Assembly: GCA_022575985.1 (NCBI GenBank)
Contig: JAKSXM010000263.1
Coordinates: 9,404,001-9,468,000, forward strand
Direction of reading: 5' to 3'
DNA length: 64,000 nt
From: Anagrus nilaparvatae
Lineage: Eukaryota > Arthropoda > Insecta > Hymenoptera > Mymaridae
In this document: in pieces, positions 1 through 11,215 of the stretch
Numbering within the stretch: the stretch's first letter is position 1
Layout of the letters: each line of letters opens with the position of its first letter
Made by a program: the position numbers and the translations under genes
The notes under the pieces: generated by a model
The model's database searches: none
Told to the model about the DNA's origin: nothing
What the model saw: the letters and a program-made list of their open reading frames with translations, nothing else

Positions 1-51
1 ATTTTTGGTACCAAATAAAAAGAATATAAAAAATAAAATTAATTAATTAAA

Positions 52-2792
52 TTAATTAAATAAATCTTCACTATCACTATCAAAATCAAGTTCTGAATCT
101 GAATCATCAGATACTTGCATTAACTCATTTTCATTATCATTATTATCATTGGACTGAATGTTTAGTTCATTTGAAACATTATTATTCACTATAATTAATT
201 TTTTAATTTCATCAGTAAGTAAATGAAATTTTTTTTTTGGTATAAAATTGCACCTTATTTGAGAAAGTTTTGGATCCGAGTTTATAAGAAGCCGCTTAAA
301 AACATCTTCGTTTGTCTGTATCCGTGATACACTTCGTGCGTGATGTTTACGAAACTTGCGAATTATTTTATGACTGGTTTCTATCGCTTCTTCTGATAAT
401 TTTCCTATTGGAAGGACTGTATTTTGTATAATAGAAGCACCATGTATCAAAATAATGTGAAGAGATGGAGGCATTTTATAAAAATTGTAGACCCTTAATA
501 TTTCTTCAGCCGTTTCAAAAGTATATTTTTCAAATTCTTTAACATTAATCTGGTAACTTGATGCAATAACTCGCAAAATTATTCCTAACCTATGCATAAT
601 ATTGCGATCAAACCCTGAAAAAAATTAATTATTATATAAAAAAAAATTGTTTAGAGTAGATTGAACTTATTATATAAAAAAATAATAACCAGTTATAGCT
701 GCGGAAATTTCTTCATTTTCAAAAAATCTTCTCGCCGTATTTCCATCATTAGTATTACCTGACCCAACTTTTACAACATCTATATCTAAACCTAATTTTT
801 CTTTGAATTGATCATGGATTTCTTTTTTTCTTTTTTCCAGTAATATGTCTGTTCCCTTTTGTTTACTTCTCTAAAATTTAATAGGTTTTTATTATTATTT
901 CAATAAGCTATTAATTTATGTATGTAAAGAAAAATCGTTTATAATAAATTTATATTAAAAAAAAAATTTCCAAAATTTCCCAAAACTGTTTTTTTAATAT
1001 ATTTCACTAAAAATTCATTGATTGTCAAAAGCTTTTAAATATAAAATAATATCAATGACTAAATAAAAAACTTTTTTTTATAAATTAAAAATTTGTTATT
1101 TGCTAAAACGGAAAACAAGTTATTAAAAACATAAAGCTTACCCTGTATTCTAAAAAATCAAGCCTGTATGAAACGTGAAGAATAAACTCTAAAAATCGTA
1201 TATGTGCATGTAGCGTTGATAGTCCAAATTGAAGGAGCTCTGGATTAATATTTAAGTCTTTAAAAAGATTAAGATTATTTAAATTACTAATTTTATGTTT
1301 ACATATATAACACTGCTGAGAAGAGCTATCATTTATTGTATTTGCTACCTATTTTAAGTAAAATATTTTCATAAATATTTAAATATACAAATTTTTTAGT
1401 ATTTAATTTAGAAAATATATTAGTTTTTAAAAAATAATAGTTTTTAATAAAATTGGAAAAAAATATCCAATTTTTCTTTAATAATAACTTTTCAATCATA
1501 AACTTTTTAATATTTAAGTCTTTTGAATAATATATGCATAGTTTACCTTTCCATCTATCATTGTAAACAAAAGATTGTACTGCAAATTCTTATTCTTATA
1601 CATAAAAATTTGCAATTGGCTTATTTTATGTTTTAAATAATGATGCTCTTCTAATATCACATCTGAATTTTCACGTATCATTTGTAACTTTATTGGTCTA
1701 GTGTATAAAAATGATGAAGTTCTGCTATTTTCCCAGACAATTTTTCCAGTTTCGTTGGATCTTAATTCTAAAGGCACTAATGCTGTTATATAAATATGTG
1801 AATCACTTTGCCCAAAATTGCTAAATATTTGCTTATACATTGAATGCCCTGAACTTCCATCTGATCCATATTTTAAATATAAAGTAAAATCATTACTATT
1901 GATGTTATCCAAAGAAATAAATTCTAATAGTCTGATAACTGTATGATTCAGAAGCGACTGTAAATCTACTTCACATACTTCTTCTGTAATTGTTATATTT
2001 CTTGGCAAAGCTAGTTGTTTTTCACGTAGAATATCATGATAGGAAGGAAATTTTTCTTTTAACTCGTTTCTTAAAGTTTGGTAAACGTCTTGAGTCAAAT
2101 TCCCTGATAATAAAAGTGCCAGAGCAAAAGTTGGTGTAAATTTTTCTACTAAAGAAATGCCAGGAAAGTTTTTTTTTAAAACTTTTTTTAGATTTTCTGA
2201 AAGCAATTCTTCATTATTGTCAGATTTTCTAAATGCTTTGAGGCAATCTGCAATCTGTTTAACACCCTTATCCCGCAAAGTTTTTTCTGCGGCAATAATA
2301 ATTTCATCTGTACTATAATTTGCTGTGATTCCTACAACTTTTGTTCTTTTACCTCTTTCGCTACACTCGATAAAATCTTTTTTTGGCCTTCCTACACAAT
2401 TTGATTGGATTTCTAAAAAATTAGATCAATAAATAATATAAATAAAAGACAAATTTTTACATTACAAAATTCAAAAAAATAAGCTATTATGAACCTTGAT
2501 CTTTTAAATCTAAATTTTCGAATGGTTTGTACTGATTTTCAAGCCATTTTTCTTCCTTCTTTTCAAATTCGAAAACTCTATTTCGGCTATTTTTCCATCT
2601 TAAAAAATAATTATTTGTAAAAGATTTATTGAGTTTATCTGTTACTGCCTTTTCAATAACATCACTATAAACAATGCCAAATTTGTTCATAATTGACTTT
2701 GCTAAAATAATTTTTTTTTCTGCGTTCTTAACTTTTTTATTTTCTTTTAAAATATTATGCATATCAAAATAACTAATCTGCAGATTTTCCAT
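52..2792 (-). CDS. Transib-type (RAG1-related) DDE transposase, five exons, uninterrupted
   Basis: Cut-and-paste transposase of the Transib superfamily, the lineage related to the RAG1 core. Exons on the minus strand: 2792-2495, 2412-1547, 1348-1142, 870-690, 614-52. All introns are GT-AG, phases agree, and they give 704 codons without a stop. Seen in the predicted protein: GRPKKDF basic motif (about residue 107), first Asp in KYGSDGSSGHSMYKQ (D284), second Asp in MIDGK (D386), a CxxC pair (C401/C404) placed as in the RAG1 zinc site, the block LSTLHAHIRFLEF, NTNDGNTARRFF, paired His (H570/H575), and the Glu segment LPIGKLSEEAIE (E596). The last resembles the RAG1 C-terminal acid region, including the following RKFRKHHAR stretch. 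Introns are short (62-198, and 75-271 bases). The start ATG opens exon 1. No terminal inverted repeats could be fixed; the left end may lie outside the window. Not part of Hairless, although on the same strand. Confidence 0.9.
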
Positions 2793-3500
2793 TGTATAAT
2801 TATTAAAATTTTATACATACATATAGATATAATATGAATCACAATTTATAAAATTTACAAAAATATTAATTATAAAAGTTTATAATTTTATCACAAATTA
2901 TATAAAAAAAATGTATACCTGTCACAAGTATAACAATTATTCAAAGGTAAATACGAGGCACAATAATGAATTACGAGACAAGATATTTAAAAAAATAAAT
3001 AATCATTTTTTTGGCGATTGATACACAAACAAATTTTTTTGTTTACAAATACTTTAAAAAGTGTTGTTGACTTCCGCGAAATTCACTTTTCAGTAGTATC
3101 TACAGAGGGCGTATATTAAATAAAAATTATGTAGATGGCAAGAGAGTATAAATTTATATACTTATACCACAGTATACTTTGATTATACATACTTATACTT
3201 ACGAAAACGCAAAATATATGTATATATGCATAGAAAATGAATATATTTGTGTATTTTTTTTGCTTTTTTATTTAATATTGTATTCCGTTTCTTTCTGTAA
3301 TAAATATTTATTTTGTGAAATTTATAAGAATCTTCTAGTTTGTGTCATCCTTTATTTTTCAAAATAAAAAGTATAAAAAAAGTTAACGTAAGTTAAAATA
3401 ATATATACAATTTAAGATACATGTTTTTTTTTCTATACTTTATCTTCTAATATTAACTATTTAATAAACTGTAAAAATTTAAGCCGTTAAAATGAATTTT
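2793..3500. other. AT-rich 5' flank of the Transib gene
   Basis: No coding segment is recognised. It holds the presumed upstream region of the transposase and probably its right end. I looked for a CACWATG-type Transib terminus and did not find a convincing one. The slightly GC-richer stretch near 3070-3170 is the only compositional change. Confidence 0.4.
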
Positions 3501-3504
3501 AATA

Positions 3505-4130
3505 AAAATATAGATTTAAGGGTTGATAAGGGCTAAAAGGGTTAATTAATAAAAAAATAAATATATTCTACCAAATAATTTTTTTAATTTTTTAAAATAA
3601 ATTTTTTTAATAATAATAAAAAAAAAGAATTAACTTAATTATTTTTAAACGTTCAGGTTAGTTTTAAGGGTTGAAAGGGGCTAAAAGGGTTAATATCTAC
3701 AAAAAATAAAAAAAATATTTAAAAAAAAATTACACATTTTTTAAGGAAAATTTAATAAAGAAAAAAAAAAATTAATCACTTTAAGGATTTTTAAACATTA
3801 AGGGTAGTTATAAGGGTTGAAAAGGGCTCAAAGGGTTAATTAAAACAAAAAACAAAAAAAACATTAAAAAAAAAAAATTACAAATTTTTTAAGGTAAATT
3901 AGAAAAAAAAATGATTAACTCAATGATTTTAAACGTTAAGGGTAATTTTAAGGGTTGAGAAGGGCTAAAAGGGTTAATAAATATAAAAAAAGTAAAAAAA
4001 ATATTTTTTCATAAAAATTTAAAAATTTTTAAGGTAATTAAAAAAAAAATTGAAAATAAAAAAGACTTTAATAAGTATTTAGAAAGAAAGAGTCATTTTA
4101 AGGGTAGTTTTTGCAAATAAGGGTTGCATT
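3505..4130. repeat. Tandem repeat, about 140-148 bp unit, four copies and a partial
   Basis: The phrase GGGTTGAnAAGGGCTaAAAGG followed by GTTAAT recurs with its GGTTG at 3521, 3669, 3815 and 3953, giving spacings of 148, 146 and 138. A partial match occurs near 4100. Between the G-rich cores the sequence is A/T homopolymer-like. A related GGGGTTG phrase lies at 4248-4280. Confidence 0.75.
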
Positions 4131-5034
4131 TTTTTGTGCATACGTGCTTTAACCTATTTCTTAATAATATAAGCTTTTTAAGATAATTTTTTGTTCAATG
4201 TAAAAGTTTAAAACCAAAAAAAAATTTTGTTTTTAATAATTTTTTTTTAGGGGTGGTTTTGGGTGTTTAGGGGTTGAACAATTCCCATGAAAAAATTCTT
4301 GTCGTACTTTTCTGAAACTAGAGGGTTTTAGGAAAAGAATGCCGTAAACCGCATTAAAATTGATGAAAACCTCGCTTAAAGTATAATTTTTTCCGCTTTT
4401 TTTTTTCTGAATCACTGTGTCCCCCTAAATACGACAATTTTTCACGCCTCTCCCCCTACTGAGTCAGACTTTTCCAAATACCCCATCCTATGTTCCATGT
4501 TAAAAATACCTAAGCTATGAAAAATATGTAAAATATCATCGCTTGTAGTTGAGTCGTTAGACCTTTTACTTTCTTATATTTATGTATTTAAAGGTGAGAG
4601 TACCAAATAAATAATTTTTTTTTTTAATCTGATTATTTTAGTGAAAGAAAATTGGAGATTATTAAAATTCTTAGATATTTTTTTTATATTACACAAGCTC
4701 CCTAAAAATCATATGGTAAGAAGAAATATTCTCACCCTGTAAGTGAAAAATGAAAAATAGCAACATGGAGTTGAACAATACATTATATTTATCTTTAAAA
4801 TGAATCATTTTGAAGTTTTTGTAAGATTCTAAAATAAGAAACGAATCTACTAAAAAATTTGAACTTAACAAACATTTTAAAAAAAAAATAATCTACCAGC
4901 TAAAAAACTAAACGATAAATTAAATTTTGATAACGATGAATTGATTTACAGCTGTGAATAATTATCGCTTTAAGTTAAAGCATCAACAGGGATCTGTACT
5001 TTATATTTAATTTTAAAACTTAAAACATTCTTAC
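4131..5034 (-). other. Intronic or 3' flank of Hairless; no gene seen
   Basis: This stretch follows the splice donor of the Hairless exon at 5035. It contains no recognisable next exon, and no CtBP-binding PLNLS-type C-terminus was found here. The rest of Hairless probably lies beyond the left edge of the window, which would put the Transib element inside another Hairless intron. That placement is inference. Confidence 0.4.
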
Positions 5035-5444
5035 CAATATACTATTAGAAGGTTGTGGAGCTCTTCTTTTAACTTTGTCCTCAAGACTAACTTTTTCTAA
5101 TTCACGTAATATTCGCTTCCGAGGAGAAACGACACTTACATCCAACAATTTTGACAACTTATCAATAATAATACTTAAACTTTTATTAGCTGGTAGATTT
5201 CCATTTAATTTTCTAGTTGATTTAAAGGGAACAATAGTTGACTCTTGAGCAGGTGAATTTAAGAAACTTGCATCTAAGGGTTGTCTTCTTTTGCGAATAA
5301 TTAATTGTAGATAATTACTTAATCGTAAATTAGAACTCCTCCGATAGTAAAAATTAAATTTACTTGAAATACTTTTTTTCGGATTAGCTTGTTTCCAATA
5401 ACGGTCTTTCTGCCAGGGATTTGATTGGACTGAAGAAGTGTCAT
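5035..5444 (-). CDS. H: Hairless, internal exon (SPWQ-type conserved block)
   Basis: Exon of the Notch-pathway co-repressor Hairless, the adaptor between Su(H) and Groucho/CtBP in the nucleus. The acceptor TTATAG precedes position 5444 and the donor TTG|GTAAGA follows 5035. The exon is open for 136 codons, after two bases completing a split codon. It reads DDTSSVQSNPWQKDRYWKQ, then NPKKSISSKFNFYYRRSS, an Arg/Lys-rich segment (IIRKRRQPLD) and, near the end, VVSPRKRILRELEKVSLED. These match the conserved Hairless blocks known from insects (SVQSSPWQRD..WKQ and SPRKRILRELEKVSLED). There is no methionine start, as expected for an internal exon. The split codon G|AT joins exactly to the exon ending at 37095, so both belong to one transcript. 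Codon use is more balanced than the surroundings. The C-terminal part of the gene is not in the window. Confidence 0.88.
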
Positions 5445-5539
5445 CTATAAATTGTTGAAAATTAAATTGTGAATCAATTTAATAACAATTGAATAGTATT
5501 TTATGTTTAATTATAAAGTTCAGGCATTAAACTTTATAC

Positions 5540-6400
5540 CATTCTATATAAAATTGCATAGTAGCCTTTGAAAATGGGATATTTTAATCATATTTATGTA
5601 TATTAGTATTAATTATAAATAGTTGTATTTTAACGACCTTTATAAATAATGAGAATAATGAAAATTATCTTTATACTGCCCAATATTACATATAGTGTAT
5701 TTCCAAATTCGCGAGGGCAACTTGTTAATAATTTTTTAAAATGATAAGATCTTACTGAAATTACATTTAAAAAAACTTTTTTAGCTGAAATATAAAAACA
5801 AAATTAAAAAACCAGAATCTTGGGTGGAAATTTCCAACATTTACTTCGAGAGGGGCTTAAACCAGTAACCCTAATCTTACCAGGCTTAAGACTTACTAAT
5901 AGCTCTACCGAGTAAGATAATAAACATCTAGATATTACTTTAGTAAAAACACAGGTATTCTTTTATTTTTCTAACAACCACAAGATTTGATCTAAAGGCA
6001 TTTATTCAGGGTTTTTAATTTTCATTACCCTTACTCCCTAGAGAATTCTACCCCCCTCGAAAAAAATGTATGTAACATTCTCCCAAAATCATCAAAATAT
6101 TAACTATTTCTTGTGGAGAACAGTCAACCATTTTATACGAAATTTTTTTTATTTGCAAAAATTAAAAGAATCATTATAAAAAATCCTCTAAATATGAATA
6201 AAAAAATTTTTTTTTAAAGAAATTTATTAATAAATAATAATTTTTTTATCGACCAATTAAAGATTTTTTATTTTATTTATTACTGAGTACCAACTTGAAC
6301 TTAATGACTATAACCGTAATAACTTTTTAATGCCTAGAAAAAAAGAATTTAACCAATTATATAAAAATTATAGTAACTACTAAAAAATATTCTTTTTATA
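5540..6400. other. AT-rich intronic sequence, nothing recognised
   Basis: Both strands were read. There are no coding blocks, terminal repeats or RNA-like folds that I can support. The stretch 5815-5935 is slightly GC-richer but has no identifiable content. Confidence 0.4.
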
Positions 6401-6925
6401 CAAAGCTTCGGAAATCTTAAATGGTTTAAGAAGGTCCAATAATCTTTATAGGACCCAAAAACGAAAATAATTAGCATAAGTATTCCTCTACAAGAAGCTT
6501 AAAAATATTTTTAAAAAACTTTAAAAAAGTCTAACTAGGCCCATTAAGGCCTGTAGGACCCAAAAATCTAATTATTATTAACAGTTTCTCATTATAACAA
6601 ATTTAAATAAAAATGGCAGTACCTACAAAAAATATTTTTTGTGTTCTTTTTGAGCTTTCATAAAAGCCAAATTGGCTACATTAAGGTCGGTGAGACCCAA
6701 AATCTCAAATAATCATACAATAGTCTTCCCCCACAATAAGCTTAATATAAATATGTTAGGAAACATTTTGTTCTTATTGAACATTTAAAAAAGCAAAATT
6801 TGGACCCTTTAAGGTTAATAAAGCTTAAAATCTCAAATGATCACCAAGTTCAATGACCACAAAAAAGATACAATAAAAATTGACACCTTACTTTAAAAAC
6901 ATCTCTTTTGTTCATTTTGAGCTTA
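6400..6925. repeat. Degenerate tandem repeat, about 115-135 bp unit
   Basis: The phrase AAGGnCnnTnnnACCCAAAA with a trailing AATnAT recurs near 6430, 6549, 6684 and 6812 in increasingly diverged form. The array is cut at 6930 by a solo LTR. Confidence 0.55.
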
Positions 6926-6929
6926 ATAC

Positions 6930-7614
6930 TGTTAGGAAATAACTAACAAAATAAATAATTAATAATTAAATAATTGTTACGTAATATAACAATTATAAAT
7001 ATTTTAAGTTAATTATATAAATAACATTTAAGCTACTTAATCAAATAATAAATGTTTTAAATTAAGAAATGATAACATAAAATTAAGAAACTATAACATA
7101 AATTAAGAAATTATAACAGAAAATTATGTAATAAAACAAATAGTTTAAGGTAGGGTCCCACTTCACGAAAAAGCACGTCAACTTAAAATAAACATTTTAT
7201 GTATAAAAAATAAAAGAAATTAATTTAAAAAAATTTTTTTACATGCTTCTATACTTTGTTTAGTGAACCCTAAAAAATCTTTCCATTATCTCTAATCGTT
7301 TTCCCTAAAATCGATTTTCTAATTTCACTCGAATTCCGAGCGCGCGAAGTGGGACCCTACCTTAAGAAATAACAATATTTATATTTTGGATATTTTAAAT
7401 ATTTTTAAAAGATGATTTCAATAAAATTGTAATAACGGGAGTTAAATATCAGAAGTTGTCATCGACGTGTACTTATATCCGTCTTTTAATAAAGTTTAGT
7501 TTTAACAATAATTAGTTGTGCTTATTTGGATAACCAATCCTGAACATCATTTGTAAGTATTTATTTATATTTATCTATTTATTACTAATAATCATAGCCA
7601 CTAAAGACATAACA
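6930..7614 (+). mobile_element. Solo LTR, family A (468 bp plus inserted MITE)
   Basis: The sequence starts TGTTAGG and ends ATAACA. It is flanked by the 4-bp direct repeat ATAC (6926-6929 and 7615-7618), which fits Ty3/gypsy-like integration. A polyadenylation-type AATAAA lies near 7488. The second family member at 42982-43552 shares its length, order and wording (AACTAACAAAA start, AGATTAAGAAATnATAACATAA centre). No internal region or second LTR is adjacent, so this is a recombined solo LTR. Orientation is inferred from the AATAAA signal. Confidence 0.8.
7149..7361. mobile_element. 213-bp MITE with TTAA target duplication, inside the solo LTR
   Basis: Terminal inverted repeats GGTAGGGTCCCACTTC and its complement are flanked by TTAA on both sides (7145-7148 and 7362-7365). 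The related LTR at 42982-43552 has an uninterrupted site at the matching place (AATAGTTTAGGAAATAAT), which acts as a paralogous empty site. The interior has no ORF. The TTAA target fits piggyBac-like or Sola3-like mobilisation; the family is not determined. Confidence 0.85.
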
Positions 7615-7854
7615 ATACCGGTTTAGATTTTTATTAAAAATTAAATTTTAAAAGTATTCTAAAACTAGAGACTCATAAGAAATTCAATTTTAGAATCATT
7701 TTTTACCAACAAACCTTCAGAAAATGACTACAAGGTGCGGAAACTTAAAAAACAAGCGATTTTACCCCTGTTTTGAGGCCGAAACGTGCCACACTTTGAC
7801 GTTAATCTTTACTATTCGTAAATATTTTTTTTTTCTTGCTAATTAGTACTTGGG

Positions 7855-8110
7855 AGTTTTTGAGGTTGCTAATTACAAATATGAACTCAAAAAAATCATC
7901 AAGTTTCATCTAGGGGTGGAAAATTGGGGCGAAAAGGGTTGAAAAATCAATTTTTATAAAAGGCTTTATTTTTACTTGAAAAACTATAGCGGGGGGTTAT
8001 CGAGGTTGCTGATTTCAAATATAAACTCCAAAAAATGCTATAATTTCATTTTGGGGTGGAAAACTGGGGTGAAAAATGGCGAAAAATTACTTTTCATAAA
8101 TGCCCCTTAT
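7855..8110. repeat. Two-copy tandem repeat, 138-bp spacing
   Basis: GAGGTTGCTnATTnCAAAT occurs at 7863 and 8001. Each copy is followed by AACTCnAAAAAAT and then GGGGTGGAAAAnTGGGGnGAAAA. The two units diverge by scattered substitutions. Confidence 0.7.
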
Positions 8111-8424
8111 TTTGAATATAATAAAATTTCTTAGCGTAACTTAATTTTAAGCTACGAGGTACAATAAATAAGATTTAAAAATTTTATGATATAAGGTTAT
8201 TATTACTAAAAAATAAAACTATTTCTCATAAATACTTGAAAAAATAAAGAGGTACATCAGAGTAAATTTCAGTTCTACCAAAACCAATATTTGAATATAA
8301 AATGTTTATTTTTTGCACATATTTTGTATATTAAACTTTTCCATCTGAGAAAATTATTGAATTAAATAATATTAAACAATAATAGAAAAATAATGAAGCT
8401 AACTTATATGGATAACTGGTAACG

Positions 8425-8575
8425 CAGTATAGCCTAAGATAATGCAACTGCTTCTCATCGACCTGCAATTGTGTTTAGCCAGCAACTGGAGTGTGCAAAA
8501 TCACCAGAGTCTTCAATGCCTGAGGTCCAGCAACCAGCTCCGGCATGATGACACAGGCTACGGTGGAGGTAGAAA
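8425..8575 (+). pseudogene. GC-rich exon-like fragment, unrecognised
   Basis: An island near 50% GC within AT-rich intron. In one plus frame it reads NATASHRPAIVFSQQLECA then KSPESSMPEVQQPAPA and then meets stops. A one-base shift at the stop restores MMTQATVE up to a donor-like GGAG|GTAGAA near 8570. An acceptor-like AG sits just upstream (CCTAAG, near 8438). This looks like a degraded or captured exon of a Gln/Pro-rich protein, but I do not recognise the parent. A second plus frame is also open for 68 codons, so the frame choice is uncertain. Confidence 0.3.
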
Positions 8576-8764
8576 TTTTATAAGAATAAACAAAAATAAA
8601 AATCCACAAGAAAATAAGAAGAAAAAGCAGCGCATAAATTCTTGTTAATTGGTACAAGATATCTTTACCTTATACAGACCTGTAAAATGTCGGTTTAAAA
8701 CACTTTGTATATGTCTAGTAACAAAAACGATTCTTGGGAAATAGTTTTGGCCGTACTCGTAAAT

Positions 8765-9660
8765 TAACAAAATTATGATAATGGTTATTTTTACATAATG
8801 GCGTTATTGATTTCTTATACAAATTCGTATGGGTCAAGGTACAACAAGATAAAAAATAACAACTGTAGCAGAAGCGTTTGTTAAGGGCAGATGTGGTTCT
8901 GAATTTATAGGTTCTTCATTACCAAAAATTAAAAAAAAACATGCTATCAAATTTAGTACCACTAAAAAAAACGGTGTTAAAGCTGCATGCATAGAGATTT
9001 TTTAGATAAAACCATATTATATTTTATGTGGATGTTCGTGGTACAATTTAAACACAAATTAATTTCAGGACTTTCAAGGAGAAAATGTGGAGTTATTTCA
9101 CACATAAAAATACCTAACGTTACATAGATGTTATTCAAGATTTTATTTAGTCATGCAACTACACATAACATTCGACTATAAAAATGTTACCAAACAAAGT
9201 AAATTTATATAACGCTGCAAAAGCACGTGGAAACATATAATCTAAATTTAAAAAAAATTGGGCCTAAGAAAATTCTTTAATACTTAGTAGATACATACGT
9301 ACGAATTAGTCGTACAAAAGGACTCTTTTATCATATGAAACTAATTATTCGGAATAAATTTTTAAAATTTGGCGGGTCTTAAATCGAAAAGGACTCTTCA
9401 TTTATGAGCTTGATGATCCTGCTAATGAAAAAATCCATGGTATATTTTATAAAGAAAAATTTACTTTGGTTGGTAAGGATAGGTTGCGAAAAGATCAACA
9501 GTTTTTGGTGAAAGGAGTTATAAAATCAAGCGAGAAGTTTTTGTTAATTGGGTAGACTACCCAAAAAAATTATTATGAATAATGGAAAACAAAAATGATT
9601 TTCATCTGATTTTTCCAAGCAACAGTAGTATGAAATATTTTAATAACACTAAACAAAGTA
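8765..9660 (+). pseudogene. Polinton/Maverick-type integrase relic with chromodomain tail
   Basis: Fragments in shifting plus frames match the arthropod Polinton (Maverick) integrase in order. They are NYDNGYFYI...VIDFLYKFVWVKV (8770-8840), TVAEAFVKG.CGSEFI (8862-8905), RTFKEKMWSYFTHKN and RYIDVIQDF (9065-9150), NKVNLYNAAKA (about 9190-9225), YELDDPANEKIHGIFYKEKF (about 9400-9460), the chromodomain-like REVFVNWVDYPKK (about 9530-9565) and LIFPSNSSMKYFNNTKQS (about 9610-9660). An AT-rich insertion of about 70 bases separates the catalytic Glu region from RTFKEK. Multiple stops and frameshifts make it non-functional. The last fragment resembles the start of the neighbouring Polinton gene, so two gene ends may be joined here. 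No terminal repeats of the element were found. Confidence 0.7.
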
Positions 9661-10003
9661 TAAAAAACACTTAGAAAGAGAAATTAAGTTGCTAGGAAGC
9701 TGGAGTGTAGGACAAGTAATTGTAGTAGTTGTTATTGAGTATTTACTGACTCGATAACAGTTTGTGTATTGGTATTGGTAATTTATTATCCTATGTAAAA
9801 GCCGAGATAAATATTAACTGTTAAATATATCACTGATGCATAAAATATATTATCAATTTTTTTTAAAAACAATTTATCGTACATGTAATAAGAATAAAAA
9901 GTTTTTTTGAAGAAAATTAATTCTAACTTAAAAACCTTATTCCTTATTTTCAAATTATTAATGTTTATATATATTTAAATTCATAAGGCATTTAAATATT
10001 TAG

Positions 10004-10045
<42 letters not shown>

Positions 10046-10100
10046 TTCACGTTCTGCATAAGTTTCATGTAAAATTATATGATATTGTATGAAACCTTCA
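9661..10100. other. AT-rich intronic sequence with a 30+ A homopolymer
   Basis: An A-run covers about 10005-10040. It may be the poly(A) tail of a degraded retroposon, but no body could be identified upstream. Nothing else is recognised. Confidence 0.4.
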
Positions 10101-10650
10101 AAAATGTAACTTTCCATAATTACCTGTCGTGAAATATTCTGGGGAAGGTTTCATGAACTGTGTATTGAAGTTAGTACGGAAGGTTTTTTTTATCTTGGGA
10201 TTATAGAAAAATCCAGAAAGTTAAAAATTTTGGAAAATGGAAGGTTTTGAAAATTCGTTTTTTGAGTTTTTTAGTACTTTATAGGCGATAACCCTAAAAA
10301 GTTATTTACCACCAAAAAGTAGAGAAATTTTTGAGAAATTCAGAATTGAAAGTTCCTATTAGTTTTTCCGATTTTCTGGCATTTTTGAGGATTTTCCGAA
10401 AAACTGATGACAGATTCAGATTCAACAGGAAATTTTACATACCTCCTAAAGTTGAAAATTATATTTAAGCAGTATGTAGAGCGATGAAAAATGAAAATCA
10501 AAGACTTTTCAGATTTTGGCAGCAAATTTTCGCCAAAAAAAAAATCAATAAACAGCTGCCATTTAAAAACTATTGAACCTAGAATCTTAAAAATTGGCAT
10601 GATATCATATTTTCATATACAAAATCTAGTCCAGTCAGTTTTTTAAGATC
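10100..10650. repeat. Dispersed repeat, copy 1 (related copy at 14100-14700)
   Basis: It shares with the 14.1-14.7 kb region the block CAACAGGAAATTTTACATA, a TTAGAGCG/GTAGAGCG phrase, TTTGAGTTTTTTAGTACTT and a closing TTTCA...GAATCATATTTT segment, in the same order. The open frames here are by-products of the repeat and show no protein-like conservation. Confidence 0.55.
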
Positions 10651-11215
10651 CCAGGCTTCAAGGTACCTTTTATGTTAGATATACTAAGAGTTATCACACA
10701 ACAAATAAATATGAAATAAACACAACAAATAAATATACTCGAGAAAATACAAAAACTTTTCATTTTATGATGAAAAATTACTTCTTTATCCAATAATTAA
10801 GTTATTTTATTTTAATTTAAAATATTATAAATGGCTTTTTCCTATAAACAAGTGAATTTTGTTATTACAAATTAACTTAAAAAAATATACAATAATAATG
10901 AAAATTTTTTAAAAAATAAATAAATATTCTTAATTAATAGAGATTAATAAATCAAATAAGATAAAAAAATATATATTATTTTTAGTGATTTAAGTAGAAT
11001 AAATGGGGTGCACGAGTAGTTTGAAAATGAATATCTGTTTTAACTGTAATAATGAAATAAGCACTAATGAAAAATTTGTGGTATGCATAATATGCAACAA
11101 ATCTTCCCATGCTAAGGACAAGAACTGAGCAAGCTTATCACCCACAGAAAAATTTAATTACATTTTTTAAAAATTCAACCCACGCACTTTTGAACTGTAT
11201 CGGTCAAGTATGTGG
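10651..11215. other. AT-rich intronic sequence, nothing recognised
   Basis: Low-complexity A/T. A short open stretch near 11030-11130 translates as a C-rich peptide (MNICFNCNNEISTNEKFVVC), which resembles the first half of a PHD/RING-like zinc knob of transposon proteins. It is too short to assign. Confidence 0.3.

Noticed and set aside
2930..3180. Right terminal inverted repeat of the Transib element
   Set aside because: Words such as CACAATAATG and CCACAGTATA were considered, but there is no partner at the left edge of the window and no five-base duplication.
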